Shown one piece after another: positions 23,778-31,865 of a DNA stretch of 64,000 nucleotides. This DNA comes from Methylobacillus flagellatus_A (GTDB lineage Bacteria > Pseudomonadota > Gammaproteobacteria > Burkholderiales > Methylophilaceae). Made by a program: the position numbers and the translations under genes. Under the pieces are notes generated by a model. The model had not been told where the DNA came from. It ran no database searches and was given only the letters and a program-made list of their open reading frames with translations. The stretch lies in NCBI RefSeq assembly GCF_031344055.1, contig NZ_JADBEN010000001.1, one strand, 5' to 3'. The stretch's first letter is position 1; the number at the start of each line of letters is the position of its first letter.

Positions 23778-25309
23778 AGAAGACGTTTTCCTTATCGATG
23801 GCCTGGCTGCACACCTGGTTTGGCTTGTACCTGGGATGGCTGCTGTTTGCGGTATTCCTGACCGGCACCATGGCGGTATTCGAGCACAGCATTACGCACT
23901 GGATGCAGCCCGAGGCCAGCATTGACCGTTCTGCTCCGCTGCCTTCCTTTGAAAAGCAGCTTGAGGTAGGCCAGGCTTACCTGGAACAGCATGCGCTGAG
24001 GGAGAAAGGCAGCCTTTGGAGAATCATCCCGGCAGGGGAGCGTCATCCCACTTTGGATGTTGGGTGGCGTGACAAGGGAAAGAACCATGAAGTGGCCCTT
24101 GATCCCTATTCCGGCCAAGAGATTGATATACGTGAAACCGAAGGCGGGGAAATGCTCACCCATTTCCATTACACCCTGTTGGCCGGTATCCCCGGCACTA
24201 TCATTGTCGGGCTGGCTGCGGTCGTGATGTTGGTAGGGCTGATTAGCGGCATTGTGATCCACAAACGCATATTCAAAGACTTTTTCACATTTCGCAAGCA
24301 ATCATCTTCACAGCGCTCATGGCTAGACGCCCACAACGTAGCAGGGGTCATGATGCTGCCATTTCTCTTGATGATTACCTATACAGGATTGGTAATGCAG
24401 CCGCTGGTTTTCCTGCCTTTGGGTATCAAGGCCGCGTATGAGGACCCTCGGGGACTTCGTGCAGACGCGGTGCAGTCTTTCGACCTGCCTTACGTCGGCG
24501 AACAGGCAGCATTGCTCAATATATCTTCATTGCTACCACGGGCGAGGGAGTCACTTGATGTCGTGGAGTGGGTGGTCATCAAGAACGGCGGCGACGCTTC
24601 CGCGGTAGTCGAATTCTACGAGAGCATCAATCACAAGATTTCGGCCGTGGCTAATCATGCCGCATTCAATGGCGTCAACGGGGAGCTGATCGGGGCGCAG
24701 ACAGAATGGCGCGACTCCACCTACATTTTCCGCGCTTTTGTCGGCACGCATGTGGCGGTGTTCGGCGGCTGGACGGTCTCCTGGCTGTATTTCATTGGCG
24801 GCACCGTGAGTTGCGGCTTGATTGCCACAGGGCTGGTGCTGTTCACCATCAAGCGCCGCAAGCGTCCTGAAAATGAGTTCGGCGCTGCCAGTGGCTGCGT
24901 CTACCGGTTGATCGAGGCGCTTAATGTGGCAGCCGTGATGGGCAGCATCAATGCCATATTGATCTATTTCTGGGCGAATCGCATATTGCCGGCTGACCTG
25001 GCAGGGCGCTCCGACTGGGAGGTGCGCGCCTTCCTGTTCACATGGCTGGCAAGCCTTGCGCATGCCTTGGTACGCAAGCCATTGGCTGGCTGGCGCGACC
25101 AGCTTGTCTTTGCCGTTGCGCTGTGTTGGCTGTTGCCGGTGTACTCGTGGTTGAGCGGCCAGCCCAACTTGCTGTCTTTCTTGCAAAGAGGCGACGGCGT
25201 GGCGTTAGGCGTTGAAAGCACGATCGTGGCATTCGGCGTGTTGCTTGCCGTCGCGGTGCCCAAGGTTTCCGGCGCGATGCGGGGCGTGCCTGCCAGGCGG
25301 AAAGGCTAG
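23774..25309 (+). CDS. PepSY-associated TM helix protein (siderophore-iron reductase type)
   Basis: A 511-residue inner-membrane protein. The N-terminal signature is WLHTWFGLYLGWLLFAVFLTGTMAVF, followed by a periplasmic PepSY-like region (HFHYTLLAGIPGTIIVGLAAVVMLVGLISG), a second membrane block (DAHNVAGVMMLPFLLMITYTGLVM) and C-terminal helices. Histidines in the membrane segments (H15, HFHY, DAHN) could ligate haem, as proposed for the FpvG/FoxB-type siderophore reductases. The start at 23774 overlaps the DUF3649 stop. By context it probably helps release iron from the siderophore imported by the upstream receptor. Confidence 0.85.
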   Translation: MKKTFSLSMAWLHTWFGLYLGWLLFAVFLTGTMAVFEHSITHWMQPEASIDRSAPLPSFEKQLEVGQAYLEQHALREKGSLWRIIPAGERHPTLDVGWRDKGKNHEVALDPYSGQEIDIRETEGGEMLTHFHYTLLAGIPGTIIVGLAAVVMLVGLISGIVIHKRIFKDFFTFRKQSSSQRSWLDAHNVAGVMMLPFLLMITYTGLVMQPLVFLPLGIKAAYEDPRGLRADAVQSFDLPYVGEQAALLNISSLLPRARESLDVVEWVVIKNGGDASAVVEFYESINHKISAVANHAAFNGVNGELIGAQTEWRDSTYIFRAFVGTHVAVFGGWTVSWLYFIGGTVSCGLIATGLVLFTIKRRKRPENEFGAASGCVYRLIEALNVAAVMGSINAILIYFWANRILPADLAGRSDWEVRAFLFTWLASLAHALVRKPLAGWRDQLVFAVALCWLLPVYSWLSGQPNLLSFLQRGDGVALGVESTIVAFGVLLAVAVPKVSGAMRGVPARRKG

Positions 25310-25403
25310 CGCTTTTTTTCATTCCTTGATTGTTGAGGTGAGGTGCGATTGTTTTGGCTTGGCACTGTGCTAGCCGATCCTGCTAAGAATACGGGTTGAT
25401 TTG

Positions 25404-25766
25404 ATGGGTAATACTTCTTTGTTGGCTGCTTGCTTTGTGACTTATGCCTTGGCTTATGCGGGCATGACTGCATTGTGCCTGGCCATGGAAAAACATTATG
25501 TCCAGGCAATGCGGGGAGCCGATCTGCCTGCGGGCAGGAAAAAGTGCTTGAAGGTGATGGGCTGGAGTCTTCTCGCCCTAGGGATATTGTCCAGCATCCA
25601 TGGATGGAATCCGACCATAGGCATCGTGGTTTGGAGCGGCTTCGTGTCGGTGGCCGCAATTAGCGTGGTGCTGGTGCTATCCTATTTCCCTACCCAGGTT
25701 GTCCAAATAGGTGCAAGCACTTTGGTTATGGGCTTGCTCAGCCTGCTGGCTCTCATGCTCGGCTAA
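25404..25766 (+). CDS. DUF3325 membrane protein
   Basis: A 120-residue protein with about four hydrophobic helices (LLAACFVTYALAYAGMTALCLAM; a central pair; MGLLSLLALMLG). It resembles DUF3325, which regularly accompanies DUF3649 and PepSY proteins in TonB-receptor clusters. It lies 94 bp after the PepSY gene and is the last gene of the iron cluster. An in-frame TTG lies one codon earlier. Function unknown. Confidence 0.72.
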   Translation: MGNTSLLAACFVTYALAYAGMTALCLAMEKHYVQAMRGADLPAGRKKCLKVMGWSLLALGILSSIHGWNPTIGIVVWSGFVSVAAISVVLVLSYFPTQVVQIGASTLVMGLLSLLALMLG

Positions 25767-25772
25767 GCGCCG

Positions 25773-25868
25773 CGAACTAAATCCTTAGGCGTCGTTGCTC
25801 TGCTTGCCGTACTGTGTTTACTGCCTCGGCAGGGAGGCTCGCCAGAATCGCCGCACTGAATTTATTCG
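25773..25868 (+). repeat. Dispersed MITE-like repeat, copy C (degenerate ends)
   Basis: The interior GGCGTCGTTGCTCTGC, TTGCCGTACTG and CTGCCTCGGCAG matches copies A and D. The ends (CGAACTAAATCC and GAATTTATTCGGG) are diverged from the GGCTAACAAAA type but still partly complementary. It fills the gap between two convergent genes. Confidence 0.65.
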
Positions 25869-25904
25869 GGGCTTTCAAGGCCATTGTTGACGACTTAATT
25901 GGGT

Positions 25905-26963
25905 CTAATTCTTGTCAATGACGCGCGAGCTGGCAAAAATATCCCACATGGTGATGAACAGGGCGGCGATCAGCGGCCCGATCACGAAGCCGTTGAGGCC
26001 GAACACCGCCATGCCGCCCAGCGTGGAGATCAGCACTACGTAGTCGGGCAGCTTGGTATCCTTGCCGACTAAGATGGGGCGCAGGATATTGTCTACCAGG
26101 CCGATCACGAAGACCCCGAATGCAATGAGGATGATGCCTTGCCAGATGGCGCCTGTCGCGAGGAAATAGACCGCAACCGGCGCCCAGATCAAGCTGGCGC
26201 CCACCGCGGGCAGCAATGAGAGGAACGCCATGATCACGGCCCATAGCAGCGCCGCCTGGATGCCGAGGATCCAGAAAATCAGCCCGCCCAGCGCGCCCTG
26301 GGTAATCGCGACGAGAATATTGCCCTTGACCGTGGCGCGGATGACGGTGGTGAACTTGTTGAACAGGTGGCGCTTGTGTTCGGCGCTGAGCGGAATGGCT
26401 TGCTTCACGCGCATGGAAAGCGAGGTGCCGTCCCTCAGCAGGAAGAACATCAGGTAAAGCATGACGGCAAAGCCGACCACGAACTGGAAGGTGTTCTGCC
26501 CAATACTGAGCGCCTTGGTCGCCAACAGTTGGCTGCCCTGCATGGCAAGCTGCGAAAGCCTGTCCTGGAAGCTACTGACGTCGGTCAGGCCGACGCGTTC
26601 CAAAACCCGGTGTACGGGAGCTGGCGCAGCGTCAATTATCTCCTGGGTATATACGGCAGGGTTGATCTCCCCCGTCTTGAGTTTCTGGAACAGCGTAGCG
26701 CCCTCATGCACCAGGGAGCTGGCAATGATGACGACCGGCACGATAACGATGACGATGCAGGTGCTCAGCGTGCCGAGCGCCGCGAGGTTACGGCGGTTTT
26801 TCGTGGCTGCAAGCAGGCGCCGGTACAGCGGCGTGAACAGGATGGAGAGAATCACGCCCCAGAATACCGCGCCGTAAAAAGGCAGCAGGATGATGATGAG
26901 CCCGGCGGAAACCAGCAGGAGCAGGAAGATGAAGGACTTATGATGAAAATCGGCACTGTTCAT
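25905..26963 (-). CDS. AI-2E family transporter (PerM-like)
   Basis: A 352-residue inner-membrane protein of the AI-2E exporter/PerM family with about eight helices. The family's C-terminal signature is present: GLVDNILRPILVGKDTKLPDYVVLISTLGGMAVFGLNGFVIGPLIAALF, spanning roughly residues 285-335. Related proteins export autoinducer-2 or act as Na+/H+ antiporters, and most members are uncharacterised. The gene stands alone, convergent with the DUF3325 gene across repeat copy C. Confidence 0.85.
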   Translation of the reverse strand: MNSADFHHKSFIFLLLLVSAGLIIILLPFYGAVFWGVILSILFTPLYRRLLAATKNRRNLAALGTLSTCIVIVIVPVVIIASSLVHEGATLFQKLKTGEINPAVYTQEIIDAAPAPVHRVLERVGLTDVSSFQDRLSQLAMQGSQLLATKALSIGQNTFQFVVGFAVMLYLMFFLLRDGTSLSMRVKQAIPLSAEHKRHLFNKFTTVIRATVKGNILVAITQGALGGLIFWILGIQAALLWAVIMAFLSLLPAVGASLIWAPVAVYFLATGAIWQGIILIAFGVFVIGLVDNILRPILVGKDTKLPDYVVLISTLGGMAVFGLNGFVIGPLIAALFITMWDIFASSRVIDKN

Positions 26964-27002
26964 GAGGCGGGAGTCTACTGGTTAAACACGCTGGCGCACA
27001 GC

Positions 27003-27305
27003 CTATTTCCACATCACGTCGCTTTGGTTCTGAATCGCGGATTGCAGCAGCTCTATCAATGGCAGGGCCCTTTTCTTCAGGCTGACATGGACGGCTTCGT
27101 CCTCAGTGTCCGGCGATTCTGGATTGTCGGGCGCGGCAGCGCCTTCGAGACCTTGCTGCAAATGTTGCAATGCCCGCGGCACGTCGGCGGCGAGGATCGC
27201 TCCGGGAATCGTGCCGCTATGGCCCATGAGTTGGAGCAGTTGCTTGGCGACGTCGCCAAACAGCATGATGTCGCTATAACGGGCGGTGGAAAAGGTGACG
27301 AGCAT
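27003..27305 (-). CDS. DUF1840 family protein
   Basis: A 100-residue soluble protein that begins MLVTFSTARYSDIMLFGDVAKQLL and ends VMWK, matching the DUF1840 pattern of a conserved N-terminal strand, helix and a C-terminal QSAIQNQSDVMW-type motif. The start at 27305 is where similarity begins; the longer open frame upstream is not homologous. DUF1840 proteins are mainly proteobacterial and have no known function. Confidence 0.7.
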   Translation of the reverse strand: MLVTFSTARYSDIMLFGDVAKQLLQLMGHSGTIPGAILAADVPRALQHLQQGLEGAAAPDNPESPDTEDEAVHVSLKKRALPLIELLQSAIQNQSDVMWK

Positions 27306-27373
27306 GGTGGCGGCCTTGAGCTTGGATATGTGGGCAGGCCATCTGGCAAACGCAAGACAGCCCGCGGTGGGGA

Positions 27374-27550
27374 TTAGTCGGTTTTGCTGCCCGGGCCGGC
27401 CAGGTACCAGACGATCAGGCCAAGCACGGGGAAGACCAATACGCCAAGAATCCAGAGGATTTTCTTTACCGTGTCTGCCGAGCTCTGGATAATCTTGATA
27501 ATCGCATAAATGTCTGCAATGAGGATCAATATACCGATGACGCTTTGCAT
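27374..27550 (-). CDS. Small PLDc_N-type membrane protein
   Basis: A 58-residue protein made of two hydrophobic helices (IGILILIADIYAIIKIIQ and ILWILGVLVFPVLGLIVWYLAGP). The second helix with its FPVLGLIVWYLAGP ending is the phospholipase-D nuclease N-terminal (PLDc_N) signature found in stand-alone small membrane proteins. The ATG at 27550 is chosen over a longer frame because the family begins there, and it has a GGAAAA upstream. The function is unknown. Confidence 0.75.
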   Translation of the reverse strand: MQSVIGILILIADIYAIIKIIQSSADTVKKILWILGVLVFPVLGLIVWYLAGPGSKTD

Positions 27551-27731
27551 GATGTTTTCCTTTTTCTTGGTGGTGGAAGAGACGGCAGAGACTCCCTGCT
27601 GCAGTTCGGATAGGAGCGTACGCTGCACATGCAATCCGTAATATCAGACTACACTGAATTACAAGTAGGACTTTACCGACTCGCCGCAGGGCTTGGCAAG
27701 CGGAGATTGAATGCCTTGACGGGGCAAATGC

Positions 27732-28724
27732 GTGGCTGACAGGATGCGTTTGCCAGTCACGGTGCTGACCGGGTTTCTCGGCGCCGGCAAGACCACATTG
27801 CTCAACCAGTGGCTGCGGCATCCGCAGGCGCAGGATACCCTGGTCATCGTCAATGAGTTCGGCGAAACCGGCCTCGACCACCTGTTGGTGGCGCACCAGC
27901 AGGAGCAGCCCATGGTGGTGGAGCTGAGCAATGGCTGCTTGTGCTGCCGGCTGCGTACCGACCTCAAGCAGACGTTGAAGGACATCCATTGGCGCTTTTC
28001 CCGCAACGGCGTGCGGCAATTCCAACGCGTGGCGATCGAGACCAGCGGCCTGGCCGATCCCGCCCCTGTCCTGCACACCCTGATGACCGATGCCTATGTT
28101 GCATCAGCCTACCAGCTGGATGGCGTGGTTACGGTGGTCGATGGGCTGTTGGGGAGGGCAACCTTGGAGCGTCATCCGGAGGCTGTGAAGCAAGTGCAGC
28201 TGGCAGACCGCCTGTTGGTTTCGAAGACCGATCTGGCCGGCAGCGACGTATTGCATCGACTCGAGGCATGCCTGCATCAACTGAATCCTCTAGCGACGCT
28301 AACCAGGCTGGATCCAGCCTGGCCTGACGCATCAGGATTCTCACTCTTATTTGGGGCGCCGCCAGCCGCAGGTTTCCCGCATTGGTTATCGGCGCTGGCG
28401 ACGCCGGCCTTGCATGGCGGCGAGGCAACCACCTTGAGCCTGTCGCTGGACAAGCCTGTTCCCAGGGCGGATTTCGAGCGCTGGCTAGAGATACTGCGCG
28501 ATGATGCCAGCCCGGGACTGTTGCGCCTCAAAGGCGTGTTCCATATTGAGGGAGAGGCCGACCCGATAGCGGTGCACCGCGTACAGCACGTATTGCATGC
28601 GCCCGAGCCCTTGCCGCATTGGCAGGGCCGGGACCGACGCAGCCGACTGGTGCTGATTACCCAGTCGGGAATCGGCAGTGACGAGAGGCAGCTGTTGCAG
28701 CCGCTTGCCAGGTTTATGGATTAA
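27732..28724 (+). CDS. CobW/G3E-family GTP-binding metallochaperone (paralogue 1)
   Basis: A 330-residue G3E GTPase of the COG0523 (CobW) group. Walker A GFLGAGKTT lies at residues 14-22, the zinc-binding CxCC motif is GCLCC (C69, C71, C72), and the guanine-specificity motif appears as SKTD. A C-terminal CobW_C domain ends with LVLITQSG. COG0523 proteins deliver zinc or other metals at low supply. This one is on the opposite strand to two paralogues in the same region. The GTG at 27732 is taken; an ATG at 27744 is also possible. Confidence 0.88.
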   Translation: MADRMRLPVTVLTGFLGAGKTTLLNQWLRHPQAQDTLVIVNEFGETGLDHLLVAHQQEQPMVVELSNGCLCCRLRTDLKQTLKDIHWRFSRNGVRQFQRVAIETSGLADPAPVLHTLMTDAYVASAYQLDGVVTVVDGLLGRATLERHPEAVKQVQLADRLLVSKTDLAGSDVLHRLEACLHQLNPLATLTRLDPAWPDASGFSLLFGAPPAAGFPHWLSALATPALHGGEATTLSLSLDKPVPRADFERWLEILRDDASPGLLRLKGVFHIEGEADPIAVHRVQHVLHAPEPLPHWQGRDRRSRLVLITQSGIGSDERQLLQPLARFMD

Positions 28725-28796
28725 GTTTGGCAGCTCAAACCCGTGGTTGCCTTCTTGAGCAACTCGTACTGCCCGCAATCAAAGCTTCCACAGGCA

Positions 28797-29819
28797 CTAT
28801 ATCTGCATCAACGCATCGCGGATCCTGATTTCATCCAGCCCCTTGCCGATCAGGACAATCCGGGTAATCGGCTCGTCTTCATCCCAGCCTTGCAGCAGGT
28901 TGGGTGGGTAAAGCGTGTGGTGCACTGCATGCACCGCCAGGGGGGCCGGCTGGTCCTCGGCATGGATGATACCCTTCATGCGTAGTAGGTTTTCGCCATG
29001 CGTGGCGCAAAGCCATTGCAATACGGGTTCGAGCTGCAGCCAGGTCAACGGTTTGGGCATGGTCACGGTAAAGCTGCCGATCTCGTCTTCATGCACCGCT
29101 TGCGGTAGCATGCCGCGCCTGGCCTTGGAGCGCGACGGCGCACGCAGCCAGCGCTGCGGTTGCGCCTGCGTGCCGCCGGGGTTGAACAGGCCCGCGTCAA
29201 TCACCGCGGAGGGATCTATCTCTCCATGGCTGATGCGGTATTGGGTGGCGCCGGGGTTGAGCTCCTGCAGTGTAGCGGAGAGCGCGTCCAGACTTTCCGC
29301 CGACGCCAGGTCGGTCTTGGTGATGAGCAGCACATCCGCCACGGCAGCCTGTTTGCGCGCCTCGCCATGCCCTGCGATCTGCTGCAGGCCGTAGGTGCTG
29401 TCTATGGTGACCACTACCGCATCCAGGCGATAGGTGGAGGAAATCACCGGCTCGTTGAGCAGGTTGGCCATGATGGGGCCGGGGTCCGCCATGCCGGTGG
29501 TTTCGATCACCAGGCGGGAAAAAGCCGGGATCGCCTCCAGCTGGCGCTTGAAGAATAGGTCGCGCATGGTGTCCGCCAGCTCGTTGCTCAGGGTACAGCA
29601 CAGGCAGCCGGATTCCAGCAGCACGGTGTTGTCGGCAATATGCTGGCTCTCGACGGTACGGGCGAGGATATGGTCCAGCCCGGCGCTGCCGAGCTCGTTG
29701 ATGATGACGGCGGTGTCCTTCATGCCGGGGTGGTTGAGCAGCTTGTTGAGGAGCGTGGTTTTGCCGCTGCCGAGAAAACCGGTCAGCAACGTCACCGGGA
29801 TACGATGGTCCAGCGTCAT
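28797..29819 (-). CDS. CobW/G3E-family GTP-binding metallochaperone (paralogue 2)
   Basis: A 340-residue COG0523 GTPase. Walker A GFLGSGKTT is at 14-22, the CxCC motif GCLCC uses C72, C74 and C75, and the C-terminal CobW_C domain ends in RIVLIGKGLDEIRIRDAL. The ATG at 29819 is where homology with other G3E GTPases begins; the frame is open for a further 68 codons upstream, which look non-coding. It follows paralogue 3 on the same strand after about 110 bp, and both belong to the zinc-limitation cluster controlled by the Zur-type regulator. Confidence 0.88.
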   Translation of the reverse strand: MTLDHRIPVTLLTGFLGSGKTTLLNKLLNHPGMKDTAVIINELGSAGLDHILARTVESQHIADNTVLLESGCLCCTLSNELADTMRDLFFKRQLEAIPAFSRLVIETTGMADPGPIMANLLNEPVISSTYRLDAVVVTIDSTYGLQQIAGHGEARKQAAVADVLLITKTDLASAESLDALSATLQELNPGATQYRISHGEIDPSAVIDAGLFNPGGTQAQPQRWLRAPSRSKARRGMLPQAVHEDEIGSFTVTMPKPLTWLQLEPVLQWLCATHGENLLRMKGIIHAEDQPAPLAVHAVHHTLYPPNLLQGWDEDEPITRIVLIGKGLDEIRIRDALMQI

Positions 29820-29931
29820 TGAAAAATTCCTTGAGTCCCTTGGGTATGTTGTGAGGATGGCAGGATGCCGCATCGGGTTGCGGCATTCGCATTTTAAACG
29901 AGAATGAGCGTGCCTAGCGTGTCGGCGGCAG

Positions 29932-31152
29932 TCAGGCGGCGCTTTCTTCCGGCTGACGATCCCAGATGGGGAAGGGGTCGTCGAAATCAGCCCAGGCCTG
30001 CATGCCGAGCATGAGTTCGGCATCCGTCAACAGGCAGTGGTCGAATTCCCGCCTCAGGTCGGCTTCGTCCATCTTGCTTCCTATCAGCACGATCTCCTGC
30101 TGGCGGTCGCCGAATTCGCCGGAAAAGCGCGAGCGGATGATGCTGAGCGATTCCCTGTCCTCGGGCCAGTAGGCCTTGGGCGTGGCGGCCCACCAGTATC
30201 CGGCCGGCCCGTGCCGGGTGATGCAGCCGGCCTGCGACCAGCTGCCGCAATAGGCGGGGCGGCTGGCAATCCAGAAATGTCCCTTGGAGCGGACGACGTT
30301 CGGCCACTCGCGCGAGAACCATCGCCACAGCCGTTCCGGGTGGAAAGGTCGGCGCGCGCGGTAAACGAAGCTCGTGATGCCGTATTGCTCGGTTTCCGGC
30401 GTGTGCTCGCCGCGCAATTCCCTGAGCCAGCCCGGGGCGGCCTGGGCTTCGGCAAAATCGAACAGCCCGGTGTCGAGCACCTGGTCGAGCGGCACGCGGC
30501 CGAATTCGCTTTCCACGATCCGGGCGCGCGGATTCAGGCTTTTCAGGATGCCGTGCAATTGCTGCAATGCCTCCTGGCCGACCAGGTCGGTCTTGTTCAG
30601 CACGATGACGTCGCAGAACTCCACCTGCTCGATCAACAGGTCGACGACGGTGCGCTCGTCGCCTTCGCCCATCGAGGAGCCGCGTTCCGCCAGCATGTCG
30701 CGCGAGGCATAGTCGCGCAGGAAATTGAAGGCGTCCACCACGGTGACCATGGTGTCGAGCCGTGCGATGTCGGAAAGGCTGGCGCCGTTTTCATCACGGA
30801 AAGTAAAGGTCTCGGCGACGGGAAGCGGCTCGGAAATTCCGGTGGATTCGATCAGCAGGTAGTCGAAGCGTCCGGCTTCCGCCAGGCGCTTGATCTCGAC
30901 CAGCAGGTCTTCGCGCAAGGTGCAGCAGATGCAGCCATTGCTCATTTCCACCAGTTTCTCTTCCGAGCGCGACAAGTCGGCCCCACCCTCGCGGACGAGT
31001 TGCGCATCGATATTGACCTCCGACATGTCGTTGACGATGACGGCGACGCGCTTGTCCTCGCGGTTGTTCAGGATGTGGTTGAGCAAGGTGGTCTTGCCGG
31101 CGCCGAGAAAGCCGGACAGCACGGTGACGGGGAGTTTGCGGGTGGTTTGCAT
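29932..31152 (-). CDS. CobW/G3E-family GTPase, ZigA-like (paralogue 3)
   Basis: A 406-residue COG0523 GTPase longer than its two neighbours. Walker A GFLGAGKTT at 14-22, CxCC GCICC (C74, C76, C77), and a long C-terminal half with SRFSGEFGDRQQEIVLIGSKMDEADLRREFD (positions ~345-375). The extended C-terminal domain and the NDMSEVNIDA motif resemble the ZigA/YciC zinc-starvation subgroup. It is separated from the dksA-like gene upstream by repeat copy D, so it may be part of the same Zur-controlled transcript. Confidence 0.88.
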   Translation of the reverse strand: MQTTRKLPVTVLSGFLGAGKTTLLNHILNNREDKRVAVIVNDMSEVNIDAQLVREGGADLSRSEEKLVEMSNGCICCTLREDLLVEIKRLAEAGRFDYLLIESTGISEPLPVAETFTFRDENGASLSDIARLDTMVTVVDAFNFLRDYASRDMLAERGSSMGEGDERTVVDLLIEQVEFCDVIVLNKTDLVGQEALQQLHGILKSLNPRARIVESEFGRVPLDQVLDTGLFDFAEAQAAPGWLRELRGEHTPETEQYGITSFVYRARRPFHPERLWRWFSREWPNVVRSKGHFWIASRPAYCGSWSQAGCITRHGPAGYWWAATPKAYWPEDRESLSIIRSRFSGEFGDRQQEIVLIGSKMDEADLRREFDHCLLTDAELMLGMQAWADFDDPFPIWDRQPEESAA

Positions 31153-31175
31153 AGTGGTTCCTGGAGTTTGATGAT

Positions 31176-31299
31176 TCTTAAAGAGTGGCTGACAAAGCTC
31201 TCCTGGCGTTGTTGCCCTGCCTTGCCGTACTGCTTGTACTGCCTGCGGCAGAGCGCCTGGCCAGGAATGCTTCGCTGAGGTTTGTTAGCCGCTCTTAAT
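31176..31299 (+). repeat. Dispersed MITE-like repeat, copy D
   Basis: The most complete copy. The core 31187-31290 has inverted ends GGCTGACAAA and TTTGTTAGCC that extend outward to TTAAAGAGTGG and GCTCTTAAT. The interior shows nested arms (TCCTGGC with GCCAGGA; CTGCC with GGCAG; GTAC-N5-GTAC). It lies between the dksA-like and cobW genes, overlapping the last bases of the dksA-like gene's end at 31295-31299. Confidence 0.88.
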
Positions 31300-31714
31300 G
31301 GCTGTATTGGCGTTCGCGCCTTTCATGCCGCTCCTGCGCCTCCAGCGAAAGGGTGGCGGTAGGGCGGGCGAGCAGTCGTTGCAGGCCGATAGGCTCGCCG
31401 GACTCTTCGCAATAGCCGTATTCGCCATCGCGGATGCGCTGCAATGCCGCGTTGATTTTCTTTTCCAGCTTGCGCTCGCGGTCGCGCGTACGCAGTTCCA
31501 GCGTATGCAGTTCTTCCTGCGTGGCGCGGTCGGCCGGGTCGGGAAATTCTTCGTGTTCCCTCAGGTGCTTGCTGGTCTCGGCGGCGTTGTCGCGGATATG
31601 GGCGAGCTGCTGCTCGAGCAGGCGTTGGAAGAAGGCAAGCTGCTGCGGGTTCATGTAATGTTCTTCAGGCATGGAAAGCAATTCTTCAATGCTGACGACG
31701 TCTGGAGTTGGCAT
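31295..31714 (-). CDS. DksA-family protein lacking most zinc-finger cysteines (DksA2-type)
   Basis: A 139-residue DksA/TraR-family RNA-polymerase-binding protein. The coiled-coil and the DPADRATQEELHTLELRTRDRERKLEKKI region with the conserved acidic tip (positions 59-87) are intact. The zinc finger is degenerate: only C102 remains, with Ser, Ser and Ala in the other three positions (YCEESGE..., TLSLEAQ). Cysteine-poor DksA paralogues, such as DksA2 of Pseudomonas, substitute for zinc-DksA during zinc starvation. It lies next to a Zur-type regulator and cobW genes, which supports that role. The ATG at 31714 is preferred; a TTG at 31738 is also open. Confidence 0.88.
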   Translation of the reverse strand: MPTPDVVSIEELLSMPEEHYMNPQQLAFFQRLLEQQLAHIRDNAAETSKHLREHEEFPDPADRATQEELHTLELRTRDRERKLEKKINAALQRIRDGEYGYCEESGEPIGLQRLLARPTATLSLEAQERHERRERQYSH

Positions 31715-31729
31715 GGTTTTGAATAATAA

Positions 31730-31746
31730 ATGCAACAAAGTTGCAT
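31730..31746. promoter_or_regulatory. Palindrome 1, candidate Zur box
   Basis: ATGCAAC-AAA-GTTGCAT is a perfect 7-3-7 inverted repeat 15 bp upstream of the dksA-like start. A second TGCAAC-N3-GTTGCA site lies 38 bp away, centre to centre, between this gene and the Zur-type regulator gene. Confidence 0.6.
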
Positions 31747-31768
31747 TTTAGGGTGTGGCGTCTTGATA

Positions 31769-31783
31769 TGCAACTATGTTGCA
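31769..31783. promoter_or_regulatory. Palindrome 2, candidate Zur box
   Basis: TGCAAC-TAT-GTTGCA has the same half-sites and spacing as palindrome 1. Both are located in the 150-bp gap upstream of the dksA-like gene, consistent with co-operative binding of a dimeric Fur-family repressor. Confidence 0.6.
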
Positions 31784-31865
31784 ATTAATTTATTTCTAGG
31801 GAGAGATTGATGCCTTAGCTAGGCAAAGGCAGGCCGGCTCGGTAGGAAAGTCTGGCCTGTAGGGA

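Noticed and set aside
31801..31865. Terminator for the Zur-type regulator gene
   Set aside because: CAGGCC and GGCCTG can pair but the loop is 18 nt and no T-tract follows on the minus strand; too weak to list.
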